NCBI GenBank assembly: GCA_015487365.1
Contig: WFPT01000169.1
Span: 1-10,157 of the forward strand
Direction: 5' to 3'
DNA length: 10,157 nt
DNA from: Aquificaceae bacterium
Lineage (GTDB): Bacteria > Aquificota > Aquificia > Aquificales > Aquificaceae
Shown here in pieces: positions 1-6,673 of this stretch. Made by a program: the position numbers and the translations under genes. Below the pieces are notes generated by a model, which had not been told where the DNA came from, ran no database searches, and saw nothing but the letters and a program-made list of their open reading frames with translations. Positions within the stretch are counted from its first letter, which is position 1. Each line of letters opens with the position of its first letter.

Positions 1-726
1 AAAAATAGGGAGGAGATAAAGAGGGTTGAGGGGGAGCTGAGGGAGCTGGGAGGGGAGCTTACCCTTAGAGTTTCCTTGGAGAGTTTAAGGGAAGAGATTA
101 AAAGGGTTAAAGAAAGGATTAAAGGTTTAGGGGGCATAAACTTTGAGGCGGAGGAGGAGCTGAGCAAATTAAGCTCTGATTATTCATCCTTAAAGGAAAG
201 GTATGAAACTTTAAAGGGTGAAAAGGAAAGTATAGAGGAGTTGATAAGGTTCCTTGAAGGTAAAAAGAGGGAGGTATTTTTAAAAACTTTTAGGAGGATA
301 AGGAGGAGTTTTAGGAAAATCTTTAACTTTTTGAGTGGAGGAGGGGAGGGGGACTTAGTCCTTGAAGATAGGGAAAATCCCTTTAAGGGTGGGGTTGAAG
401 TTTTGGTAAGGTTAAGGGGTAAAGGTCTAAGGTACATAGAAAGCCTTTCTGGGGGTGAAAAGACCTTAACCGCCCTTTCTTTAATCTTTGCCTTACAGGA
501 GGTGAATCCTTCCCCCTTTTACTACCTTGACGAGGTGGATGCCCACCTGGACGAAAAAAATTCTATACTCTTAGGCAAGTTTTTAAAGGAGAGGGCCTCT
601 TACAGCCAGATAATAGTGGTTACCTTAAAAGAGAGTGTAGCTTCCTATGCGGAGGAGCTTATAGGGGTTGCCAACAGGAATGGAGTTTCAAGAGTCTTCC
701 TGGTTAAAAACCAAAGTGCTCCTTAA
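1..726 (+). CDS. smc: Chromosome segregation ATPase SMC, C-terminal part (5' end outside window)
   Basis: This is the C-terminal coiled coil and ATPase head half of an SMC protein, which with kleisin partners compacts and separates chromosomes. The frame is open from base 1, so the gene enters from the left and the in-frame TTG at 76 is not a real start. In the 241 visible codons, a Lys/Glu-rich coiled coil leads through a GGINFEAEEE hinge to the head. The ABC signature LSGGEKTLTAL lies at about codons 149-159 (from base 445). Walker B and D-loop FYYLDEVDAHLD follow at codons 173-184. The switch region reads VVTLKES where most bacterial SMCs have an ITHRK-type histidine; TL and DAHLD are typical of archaeal SMCs. 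The N-terminal Walker A half is missing. The last 23 bases overlap the convergent tkt gene. Assignment to SMC is secure; archaeal affinity is inference from motifs. Confidence 0.96.
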   Translation, partial: KNREEIKRVEGELRELGGELTLRVSLESLREEIKRVKERIKGLGGINFEAEEELSKLSSDYSSLKERYETLKGEKESIEELIRFLEGKKREVFLKTFRRIRRSFRKIFNFLSGGGEGDLVLEDRENPFKGGVEVLVRLRGKGLRYIESLSGGEKTLTALSLIFALQEVNPSPFYYLDEVDAHLDEKNSILLGKFLKERASYSQIIVVTLKESVASYAEELIGVANRNGVSRVFLVKNQSAP

Positions 727-2674
727 TCCTTTTGTATATACCTTCACCGGTAAAGCCGTAGAACTTGGCAAGCTCCTTGTAGGGGGCACTCCTTCCAAAC
801 TCCCATATCCCTATAACGAGACCCTCCCTCCCCACGTACCTGTGCCATTTTCTTTCAGAGGAGGCCTCAACGCAGACCCTATACTTTACTCCCTCTAAAA
901 TCCTCTCTTTGTAATCTTTGTCTTGCTCCTCAAAGAGCTCAAAGGAGAAGGCATTTACCAACCTTACCCTTATACCTTCCTTATTTAAGAGTTTTTTTGC
1001 TTCTATGGCGGGATGAACCTCAGAGCCAGAGGCTAAGATTAGGAGCTCGGGCTCAGGGTCTTCTTCTAAGATGTAAAAGCCCCTTTTAGCGTTTTCTTCC
1101 TTGGGGTAGATGCTCCTGTCTAAGGTGGGTAGCTTTTGGCGGGTAAGTATTATGGCGGTAGGTCCCTCCTTCCTTTCAAGGGCTATCTCGTAGGCTACCT
1201 TTACCTCGTTTGCATCCGCGGGCCTTAAAACGTATAGGTTTGGTATGTCCCTTAAAGAGGGGAGTTGCTCTATGGGTTGGTGGGTAGGTCCGTCCTCTCC
1301 CAAGAATATGGAATCGTGGGTGAATATATACAGGACCTGCAGCCTTGAAAGGCAGGCCATCCTTATGGAGGGTCTCATGTAGTCGGAAAAGATAAGGAAG
1401 GTTCCACCGAAGGGTAAAAAGGCCCCATGATAGCTTAGGCCGTTTAGGATGGCCCCCATGGCGTGCTCCCTAACCCCAAAGTGTATGGTCCTTTCGGGGA
1501 ATTCCCTCAAAAGGGTGTGGGTGGATTCGGATAGGTCCGCGGAGCCCCCTACCAGGGTTTTATTTTCCTTTGCAAGGAGGTTTAAAACTACACCGCTGGC
1601 CTTACGGGTTGCCATCTCCCCTTCAAACTTTAAGTTCTTTAAACTTTTGTAGGACCATTCCTTTTTAAAGGCCCTTAAAAGCTCCTGTGCGAGCTCTGGA
1701 TACTTTTGGGAGTATTCTTCAAAGAGTTTCTTCCACTCCCTTTCCCTTTCCTCTCCCAGTTGAACGTGTCTCCTCGTGTATTTTAAGACCTCCTCTGGAA
1801 CGTAAAACTCCTCCAAGGGCCAGTTTGCCCTCCTCTTGGTTTCTAAGGCCCTTTCCCTTCCCATGGGTGCCCCGTGGACCTTTTCGCTGTCCTGTAGGGG
1901 TGAGCCGTAGCCTATGTGGGTCCTAACCTCTATGAAGGTGGGCTTCTCCTTACTTTCCCTTGCAAGTTCAATAGCCTCGGTTAATTCTTTTAAGTTGTAG
2001 CCGTCTTCAACCCTTAAAACCTGCCAGCCGAAGGCCTCAAACCTCTTTAAAACATCTTCACTCCAAGCCAAAGAGGTGGGTCCGTCTATGGAAATTCCGT
2101 TGTTGTCCCACAAAACGATAAGTTTGTTTAGTTTCCAGTGGCCAGCGAGCTGTCCCACCTCAGAGGAAATACCTTCCATTATGTCCCCGTCTGAGCAGAG
2201 GACGTAGGTGTAGTGGTCTATTATGGGGTAACCTTCTTTGTTAAAGAGTAGGGAAAGGAGCTTTTCACCTAAGGCTATACCTACCCCGTTCCCTATACCC
2301 TGGCCCAAAGGGCCGGTGGTTGCCTCAACACCGGGGGTTTTAAAGCTTTCGGGGTGTCCAGGGGTTTTGCTGTTTAGTTGCCTAAAATTCTTTAAGTCCT
2401 CCAAAGTTAGGTCGTATCCAAACAGGTAAAGGGTTGCATAGAGCATGGCACTGGCGTGTCCCGCAGAGAGTATAAAGCGGTCCCTGTTTATCCACTTTGG
2501 GTTTTTGGGGTTAAACTTTAAAAAGCGGTCAAAGATGATGTAGGGGATTTGGGAGGCCCCTAAGGGCATACCAGGGTGTCCCGACTTGGCCCTTTCTACC
2601 ATGTCCAAACTTAAAAACCTTATGGTGTTTATTACCTTTTGGTCTATCTCCTCCCCCACCTTAACCTTTCCCAT
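704..2674 (-). CDS. tkt: Transketolase, complete (656 aa)
   Basis: Thiamine-diphosphate enzyme that moves two-carbon ketol units between sugar phosphates in the non-oxidative pentose phosphate pathway (cytosolic). The length is normal for the family. Visible landmarks are SGHPGMPLG at residues 31-39, AGHAS at 71-75, GPLGQG at 121-126, and the ThDP/metal motif SDGDIMEG at 161-168 with WDNNGISIDG at 189-198. The pyrimidine domain has the catalytic glutamate in VREHAM (Glu403), followed by FTHDS at 451-455 and GEDGPTHQP at 459-467. The C-terminal domain starts near residue 543. The first glycine of the usual GDG motif is Ser161, a mild variation. ATG at 2674 starts 13 bases after the truA stop, with a short AGGA upstream. 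An AT-rich box in that gap may be an internal promoter. The 3' end runs 23 bases into the convergent smc gene. Confidence 0.97.
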   Translation of the reverse strand: MGKVKVGEEIDQKVINTIRFLSLDMVERAKSGHPGMPLGASQIPYIIFDRFLKFNPKNPKWINRDRFILSAGHASAMLYATLYLFGYDLTLEDLKNFRQLNSKTPGHPESFKTPGVEATTGPLGQGIGNGVGIALGEKLLSLLFNKEGYPIIDHYTYVLCSDGDIMEGISSEVGQLAGHWKLNKLIVLWDNNGISIDGPTSLAWSEDVLKRFEAFGWQVLRVEDGYNLKELTEAIELARESKEKPTFIEVRTHIGYGSPLQDSEKVHGAPMGRERALETKRRANWPLEEFYVPEEVLKYTRRHVQLGEEREREWKKLFEEYSQKYPELAQELLRAFKKEWSYKSLKNLKFEGEMATRKASGVVLNLLAKENKTLVGGSADLSESTHTLLREFPERTIHFGVREHAMGAILNGLSYHGAFLPFGGTFLIFSDYMRPSIRMACLSRLQVLYIFTHDSIFLGEDGPTHQPIEQLPSLRDIPNLYVLRPADANEVKVAYEIALERKEGPTAIILTRQKLPTLDRSIYPKEENAKRGFYILEEDPEPELLILASGSEVHPAIEAKKLLNKEGIRVRLVNAFSFELFEEQDKDYKERILEGVKYRVCVEASSERKWHRYVGREGLVIGIWEFGRSAPYKELAKFYGFTGEGIYKRIKEHFGF

Positions 2675-2680
2675 GGTCCT

Positions 2681-2691
2681 AAATATTTTAA
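2681..2691 (-). promoter_or_regulatory. AT-rich box upstream of tkt, possible internal -10 element
   Basis: Read on the minus strand, the box is TTAAAATATTT. It overlaps the truA stop codon and ends 6 bases before the tkt ATG. It contains TAAAAT, a plausible -10 hexamer. I see no convincing -35 at 16-18 bases. The identical 11-mer occurs in the same position before pilM (6143-6153), which is the main reason to list it. If it is a -10 element, the transcript would be nearly leaderless. It could equally be chance AT-richness. Confidence 0.3.
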
Positions 2692-3431
2692 GTAAATTTT
2701 TTAGCTATTGCCACCTCCTTTAAGGTTAGTCCCTTGGCCTTTGCGGTGTAGGGGAAGTGCCCCCTTCCCTTTAAGAGCTCCTTAACCTCTTCTAAGCTAA
2801 CCTTGTCAAGGCAGTAGTAAAGGATTAGTCCTACCAGTCTCCTCACCATGTACCTTAAAAAGGATTTAGCTTTAAAGTTTATCCTTATTAGCTCCCCTTC
2901 CATTTCAAGGGAGGTCTGTAAGTGTATTTGGGTCCTCCTTTTACCTTCAAGCTTTGCAAAGGCCCTAAAATCGTGCTCACCCTTTAATAGCTCACAGATT
3001 CTTTTTAGCTTGTCCCCTTTAAGCTTTACGGGGAGCCTTAAACAGAAGTCTTCCAGGAAAGGGTCCCTGTAAGGGGCGTTTAATATCTGGTAGGTATAAA
3101 CCTTGTAATCAACGTCCCTCCTTGCGTTAAAGTCTTTGGGGACGAGGGAAACCTTAAACACGCCCACATCCTTTGGTAGTATTCCGTTCAGGGCCCTGAG
3201 GAGCTTTTCTTCATCAATTTTTTTAGAAGTTTTAAAGTTGGCTATGTAGTCCCTTGCATGAACCCCCGCATCGGTCCTGCAACAACCTATAACCTTTACC
3301 TCTTCACCCAGGATAGTCTTTAAGGCCCTTTGGAGCTCCCCCTGAACTGTCCTGAGATGGGGTTGATACTGCCATCCGTGGAAGTCCTTACCTACAAAGC
3401 TTAACCTTAAAAGGTAGTTATAGGAGCTCAT
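2688..3431 (-). CDS. truA: tRNA pseudouridine(38-40) synthase TruA, complete (247 aa)
   Basis: Converts uridines at positions 38-40 of the tRNA anticodon arm to pseudouridine. The N-terminus shows the family pattern F.G..FHGWQ at residues 12-21 and TVQGEL at 28-33. The active-site motif CRTDAGVHA at residues 51-59 carries the catalytic aspartate, Asp54. The C-terminal half shows the substrate-fold motif FLRYMVRRLVG near residues 191-201. Length is typical. ATG at 3431 sits inside the end of treT (14-base overlap) with no Shine-Dalgarno, the upstream bases being pyrimidine-rich, so translation probably depends on coupling to treT. The assignment is secure. The place in a pilus/sugar block looks incidental, as often happens in compact thermophile genomes. 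Confidence 0.96.
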   Translation of the reverse strand: MSSYNYLLRLSFVGKDFHGWQYQPHLRTVQGELQRALKTILGEEVKVIGCCRTDAGVHARDYIANFKTSKKIDEEKLLRALNGILPKDVGVFKVSLVPKDFNARRDVDYKVYTYQILNAPYRDPFLEDFCLRLPVKLKGDKLKRICELLKGEHDFRAFAKLEGKRRTQIHLQTSLEMEGELIRINFKAKSFLRYMVRRLVGLILYYCLDKVSLEEVKELLKGRGHFPYTAKAKGLTLKEVAIAKKFT

Positions 3432-4617
3432 TAAAGAGGAGCAGGTAGTCCCTCAGGTGTCTTAGGATGAGGAAGCGGTGGCAAACCCAACCCTTTGCAT
3501 TCTTTCCCATCTCCCTCCTCAGCTCCTCATCCATGAGGAGTTGCTTTACCCTGTAAGCCATCCCCTCTACGCTGTTTATCAAAAAGCCGGTCCTTCTGTC
3601 AATTATCTGCCTCCTTATCCCCCCCACGTTACTACCCACCACCGCCTTTTCCTTCCACATGGCCTCCGAAACCACTAAACCAAAGCCTTCCCTTATGGAC
3701 TTTTGAACCACCACCGTTGCAAACCTCTGTAAGGCGTTTATGGTCAGGTCGCTGTCGGGGGGTAGGTTTAAAATATGAACGTCCTTTAAGGGCTTAGCCT
3801 TACTTAAAACTGTGTTGAGGACCTCCTTACCTTCGGGGTCGTCCTCTGCAAAGGAGCCCGCAAGGATTAGCTGACAGTCTATTTCTTCCTTTAAGAGTTT
3901 AAAGCCCTCTATTACTCCCAGTGGGTCCTTAAGCTTGTCAAACCTTGAAACCTGTAAAATCGTAGGTTTTTCTAGGTTAATACCAAGCCCCTTAACTATC
4001 TTTAAAACTTCTTCTTCTTTCAATTCCCTGTTTTTTTCGTCCAAGGGGTCTATGGAAGGGGGTATTATGAAGGTCCTCACCTTTACCCCCTCCTTTACGA
4101 ATTCGGGTATGTGGAATATGGCACAATCGTAGGCGTTTAAAAACTGCTCAACGAAGTTCCAGGCACCTTCGTCAGGGGTGGATAGGTCTATGTGGCACCT
4201 CCAAACCCACCTCTGGTCTTCCTTTTTGTTTATGATGAGTCCCATAGGTTGGGGGTCGTGTATTATTACCAGGTCGTAGTTGGAAGTGTCAAGCTCCTTT
4301 GAGTTTATGAAGGTCCACCTTAGGTAGGTGGTTATGTCCTTTGAATCTAAGGTCTTTCCTTCCTTTAAGTGTAGGAGGTTGTGGAGCTTCTTGGTTACCC
4401 TAAAAAACTCAGGGTCACCCCTGATGGTCTTCCAGTCCGCCTTAATACCAACATCCCTTAAAAGGGGGACTAACCTGTTTAGTATCTTTGCAACACCTCC
4501 CCCCTTCTTTGCGGAATTTACGTTTAAAACCCTAAGGCCCTTTAACTCCTTTGCAATAAGCCTTATCTCCTCTAAGAGCATATCCTCAACTATTCCCCTG
4601 TACCTATCTAGAGCCAT
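3418..4617 (-). CDS. treT: Trehalose synthase TreT-type glycosyltransferase (GT4), complete (399 aa)
   Basis: Predicted NDP-glucose:glucose glycosyltransferase that joins nucleotide-activated glucose to free glucose to make trehalose, or runs in reverse. The protein follows the archaeal Thermococcus/Pyrococcus TreT pattern along its whole length as I remember it: VNSAKKGGGVAKIL at residues 33-46, VPLLRDVGIKADW at 50-62, HDPQP at 120-124, WRCHIDLS at 139-146, PPSIDPL at 186-192, VSRFDKLKDP at 223-232, and SIREGFGLVVSEAMWKEK at 307-324. The last holds the retaining GT-B E-x7-E pair, Glu310 and Glu318. VGGI then contacts the donor in relatives. The start at 4617 overlaps pilN by 14 bases and has AAGAGGG about ten bases upstream. 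Trehalose is a thermoprotectant in thermophiles. Substrate choice (ADP-, UDP- or GDP-glucose) cannot be read from sequence. Family placement is strong. Confidence 0.92.
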   Translation of the reverse strand: MALDRYRGIVEDMLLEEIRLIAKELKGLRVLNVNSAKKGGGVAKILNRLVPLLRDVGIKADWKTIRGDPEFFRVTKKLHNLLHLKEGKTLDSKDITTYLRWTFINSKELDTSNYDLVIIHDPQPMGLIINKKEDQRWVWRCHIDLSTPDEGAWNFVEQFLNAYDCAIFHIPEFVKEGVKVRTFIIPPSIDPLDEKNRELKEEEVLKIVKGLGINLEKPTILQVSRFDKLKDPLGVIEGFKLLKEEIDCQLILAGSFAEDDPEGKEVLNTVLSKAKPLKDVHILNLPPDSDLTINALQRFATVVVQKSIREGFGLVVSEAMWKEKAVVGSNVGGIRRQIIDRRTGFLINSVEGMAYRVKQLLMDEELRREMGKNAKGWVCHRFLILRHLRDYLLLFNELL

Positions 4618-5254
4618 GCTTAGGGGCCCTCTTAATTTTTAGGGACATACGGTAGTAAGGTATGCCAAACTTATTCTTTAACCTCTCCAAGGAGGTTATA
4701 CTCACCTCGTTATAGTTTTCCTTTAAAAACTTTAAGAACTTACTGAGCTCCGCTATGCTTATGGAATAAACGTCCGTTTCTATGGTATAACCCCTCCCCT
4801 CCTGATAGGAAACTATCTTGTAGGTCCAAATCCCCTTGGGCATGTTCTTGACAAAGTCATTAACAGCAAGTAGCAGGAGGTCATACCTACCCTTTAATAT
4901 TAAAAGTATTTCCTTGCTCTTTTTTACCTTGCTTATCTCCTCCTTAGCTTTGTTTAGCCTATCTATTAGCTCCTTTTCCTTAACTTTTAGTTGGTTTAGC
5001 CTTGCGGTTAAGTTCTTTTCCTTAACTTTTAGTTGTTCTACCTCCCTCTTCAAGTCCCCCTCCTTGGAGGACAAAATGAGGTAGTTTATTAGGATGATAA
5101 GGTTTATAAATATTCCTAAAAAAAATAAAAGGATGTATCCTCTCTTTGCTAAAATTTCCTTTAAGTTTATCCCCTTTAAGGTTTCTAAGGTGGGTAAGGC
5201 AAAGGCTCTCCTTTTTTCCTCCTTTAAGAGGTTTATCCTTATCAGTCTTCCCAT
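4604..5254 (-). CDS. pilN: PilN-like type IV pilus inner-membrane alignment protein (216 aa)
   Basis: Predicted single-pass inner-membrane protein that links cytoplasmic PilM to the periplasmic part of the type IV pilus machine. The short cytoplasmic N-terminus carries the PilM-binding motif RINLL at residues 6-10. A hydrophobic segment covers residues 40-62. A Lys/Glu coiled coil spans about 64-112. The periplasmic end (about 130-208) matches the PilN ferredoxin-like layout: MPKGIW, a beta pair, then a helix SIAELSKFLKFL. Inside the coiled coil a 14-residue unit is duplicated (74-87 and 88-101). ATG at 5254 overlaps pilM by 13 bases and has GGAG about ten bases upstream. No PilO gene follows, treT does, so this protein may pair with itself or with a PilO encoded elsewhere. 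A GspL/PilO-type relative is the main alternative. Confidence 0.82.
   Translation of the reverse strand: MGRLIRINLLKEEKRRAFALPTLETLKGINLKEILAKRGYILLFFLGIFINLIILINYLILSSKEGDLKREVEQLKVKEKNLTARLNQLKVKEKELIDRLNKAKEEISKVKKSKEILLILKGRYDLLLLAVNDFVKNMPKGIWTYKIVSYQEGRGYTIETDVYSISIAELSKFLKFLKENYNEVSITSLERLKNKFGIPYYRMSLKIKRAPKHGSR
4952..5035 (-). repeat. Two tandem 42-bp units in the pilN coiled coil
   Basis: Unit one is 4994-5035 and unit two is 4952-4993. The first 21 bases of each unit in reading direction (5015-5035 and 4973-4993) are identical and encode QLKVKEK. The rest has drifted (NLTARLN versus ELIDRLN). The period of 14 residues equals two heptads, so the duplication lengthens the coiled coil without breaking its register. 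Confidence 0.85.
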
Positions 5255-6138
5255 TCCAAGCTCTCCAAGGCCAAGGTATAGGGTATTACGAAGTTGGAGG
5301 GGATTTTTTCAAGGCTTAAAACTCCAAAGATTTCAAAGGTTTGCATGGCCATATCCCTTACCTCTACGAATTCCAGGATGGGCCCAACGAGGTATAGATT
5401 TCTAAAGTCGTTTAGCATAAGTTGGGTGTTGGTCTCCCCCACCAGGGAGGTTAGCTCCATACTGTCCATCTCACCCCTTACGAACTTCCCTATCTCCAAG
5501 GATAACTTTAAATACCTCAGGTCCTCAGAGTAGGTTAGGGCAAAGGAAGTGTGGTAATCTACGTAAAGGACGTTAAAGGGCTTTGGGAGGTTTTGGCTTA
5601 AACAAAAGTTTAAAACGGTTATCACCTCATAGCTTATGGCCTTTAACTTGGCCCCAGCCTCCTCTACGAACCTCTTTAAGCCCACCACATCCTCTTCCTT
5701 TGCCAAAACCACCAAAAGCTTCCTTTGCTCCCCTTCCTCTAAGAGCTGGTAGTCATAAACAATATTTTTTCCACCTATTTCCGCAACGTCCGACCTTATG
5801 TTAAAATCTATGGACCTCTTTAAGTCCTCACCCTTTAAGGCGGAGGGGAAGGTGTGAAACTTTATAAGGCCCTCGTCTATGCTAAGGCAGGTAAAGAGCT
5901 CACTTCCTAAGAGCCCCCTCTCCTCCAAAGCTTTTTTTAGTATATTCACCTTCTCACCCTCTTCCTTGTCGTGCCAAAAGAGTTCCAAGGGCTCAAAGGC
6001 CAAGCTTTTGTCCTCCTTTAAGGCCAAAAGCCTGAAAAAACTCTTGGTTATCTGGATTCCCACCCCAAGCCTTTGCTTCCTTTTTAAGGGAAAGCTAAAT
6101 TTAATCTTTATGTTGGGTCTTGGTAAGGTAAGCTTCAT
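5242..6138 (-). CDS. pilM: PilM-like actin-fold protein of the type IV pilus (298 aa), divergent
   Basis: Probable cytoplasmic PilM, the actin/FtsA-like protein that binds the N-terminal tail of PilN beneath the pilus machine. Support comes from position directly before pilN, from GVGIQITKSFFRLLAL (residues 25-40) where PilM has its first beta hairpin, from LSIDEGLIKFHTFP at 85-98, from the central VYDYQLLEEG plus LLVVLAKEEDV segment at 127-151, and from VLYVDYHTSFALTY at 190-203. The usual nucleotide-site signatures look eroded: no D-[IL]-G-x-x-x-T in the second phosphate loop, and LYLVGPILEF (248-257) replaces the GG-rich adenosine motif. At 298 residues it is shorter than typical PilM (about 350). 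ATG at 6138 is chosen; an in-frame TTG at 6144 would add two residues. No Shine-Dalgarno is visible. It could instead be a GspL-type cytoplasmic domain. Confidence 0.75.
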   Translation of the reverse strand: MKLTLPRPNIKIKFSFPLKRKQRLGVGIQITKSFFRLLALKEDKSLAFEPLELFWHDKEEGEKVNILKKALEERGLLGSELFTCLSIDEGLIKFHTFPSALKGEDLKRSIDFNIRSDVAEIGGKNIVYDYQLLEEGEQRKLLVVLAKEEDVVGLKRFVEEAGAKLKAISYEVITVLNFCLSQNLPKPFNVLYVDYHTSFALTYSEDLRYLKLSLEIGKFVRGEMDSMELTSLVGETNTQLMLNDFRNLYLVGPILEFVEVRDMAMQTFEIFGVLSLEKIPSNFVIPYTLALESLEWED

Positions 6139-6199
6139 AACCAAATATTTTAACGGAAAATTAACGAAAGGTCGTGAAAAATACCCTATATTGGTAGGT
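6139..6199. promoter_or_regulatory. Divergent promoter region between pilM block and minor-pilin operon
   Basis: This 61-base gap is the only divergent junction in the window, so promoters for both blocks should lie in or beside it. On the minus strand TAAAAT (6147-6152) lies 8 bases before the pilM ATG. On the plus strand TATATT (6187-6192) lies 7 bases before the first pilin ATG, with TTAACG at 6161-6166 as a poor -35 at 20 bases. Both -10 candidates are so near the starts that the mRNAs would be nearly leaderless, and neither first gene has a clear Shine-Dalgarno. The region is real as a junction; the exact boxes are guesses. Confidence 0.45.
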
Positions 6200-6673
6200 A
6201 TGCCTTATGGTTATACGCTCATGGAGCTCCTGATGGTCTTTGGGATTTTGGCCATAATCCTTACCTTCGCAAGTCCTTACGTTTTAAGGATGTGGCAGGA
6301 TTACAGGTTTGATGAAAGGTCGGTGGAGTTGGAAAGTTTCGTAAGGTCCTTAAAGTTGGAGGCGGTGAGGAAGGGCCATTACGTGGGCTTTTGCCTTAAC
6401 AACAAAACCCTTTTGGCCTGCGACTTTGGAATAAACCCACCTACTAGCCCCTGCTCACTCCTTTTATGCCCAAACCCTCTAAGGTCCCTAAATATAAGTG
6501 AAAGTTACATATACGTATTGTTGAGGACATCCTTTGGATACCCAATAGTCTTTGACCCGAGGGGACTTGCCACTTACATGGGAAGTGTTTGCATAGACAA
6601 AACCGACAGGTTCTTCAAGGTCATAATAAACAGGGTAGGTGTAAGGAGCCAAAGGGGGTTTGGAGGATGTTGA
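6200..6673 (+). CDS. GspH/FimT-like minor pilin (157 aa)
   Basis: Predicted type IV pilin-like subunit, processed by prepilin peptidase and placed in the inner membrane before assembly. The class III-like leader is MPYG, cut before Tyr5; the mature end is YTLMELLMVFGILAIIL with the conserved Glu at mature position 5 (Glu9). A long hydrophobic helix covers residues 5-30. The C-terminal half has VFDPRGLATYM followed by FFKVIINRVGVRS, the GspH/FimT layout of a G-containing strand and a final basic strand. Six cysteines (65, 74, 85, 90, 131, 157) suggest disulfides. ATG at 6200 gives a four-residue leader like those of the next two genes; the frame runs on upstream across pilM, but that part is antisense shadow. 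TTG at 6191 is an alternative start. It is the first gene of the pilin operon and overlaps the next by 7 bases. Confidence 0.87.
   Translation: MPYGYTLMELLMVFGILAIILTFASPYVLRMWQDYRFDERSVELESFVRSLKLEAVRKGHYVGFCLNNKTLLACDFGINPPTSPCSLLLCPNPLRSLNISESYIYVLLRTSFGYPIVFDPRGLATYMGSVCIDKTDRFFKVIINRVGVRSQRGFGGC
6653..6658 (+). promoter_or_regulatory. Ribosome binding site fixing the PilV-like start
   Basis: AGGGGG lies 8 bases before ATG 6667 and favours that start over the in-frame ATG at 6589, which would put 26 non-pilin residues before the leader. The site is inside the end of the preceding pilin gene. Confidence 0.65.

Noticed and set aside
76..78. TTG as a start of a 216-residue protein
   Set aside because: The frame is open to base 1 and encodes SMC coiled coil throughout; the gene simply begins outside the window.
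668..898. 76-codon plus-strand frame over the smc/tkt end
   Set aside because: It overlaps both conserved genes in another frame and has no motif or ribosome site.
3418..4617. Sucrose synthase or pilin glycosyltransferase in place of TreT
   Set aside because: The run of TreT-type motifs from VNSAKKGGG to SIREGFG matches trehalose synthase along the whole length, so a pilin-modifying role is less likely despite the neighbours.
5879..6199. Upstream extension of the first pilin frame by 107 residues
   Set aside because: It lies antisense to pilM, has non-pilin composition and would bury the prepilin leader; ATG 6200 gives a normal four-residue leader.
6589..6666. N-terminal extension of the PilV-like gene from ATG 6589
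   Set aside because: It would add 26 residues before the leader and read over the preceding pilin gene; ATG 6667 has a proper ribosome site.
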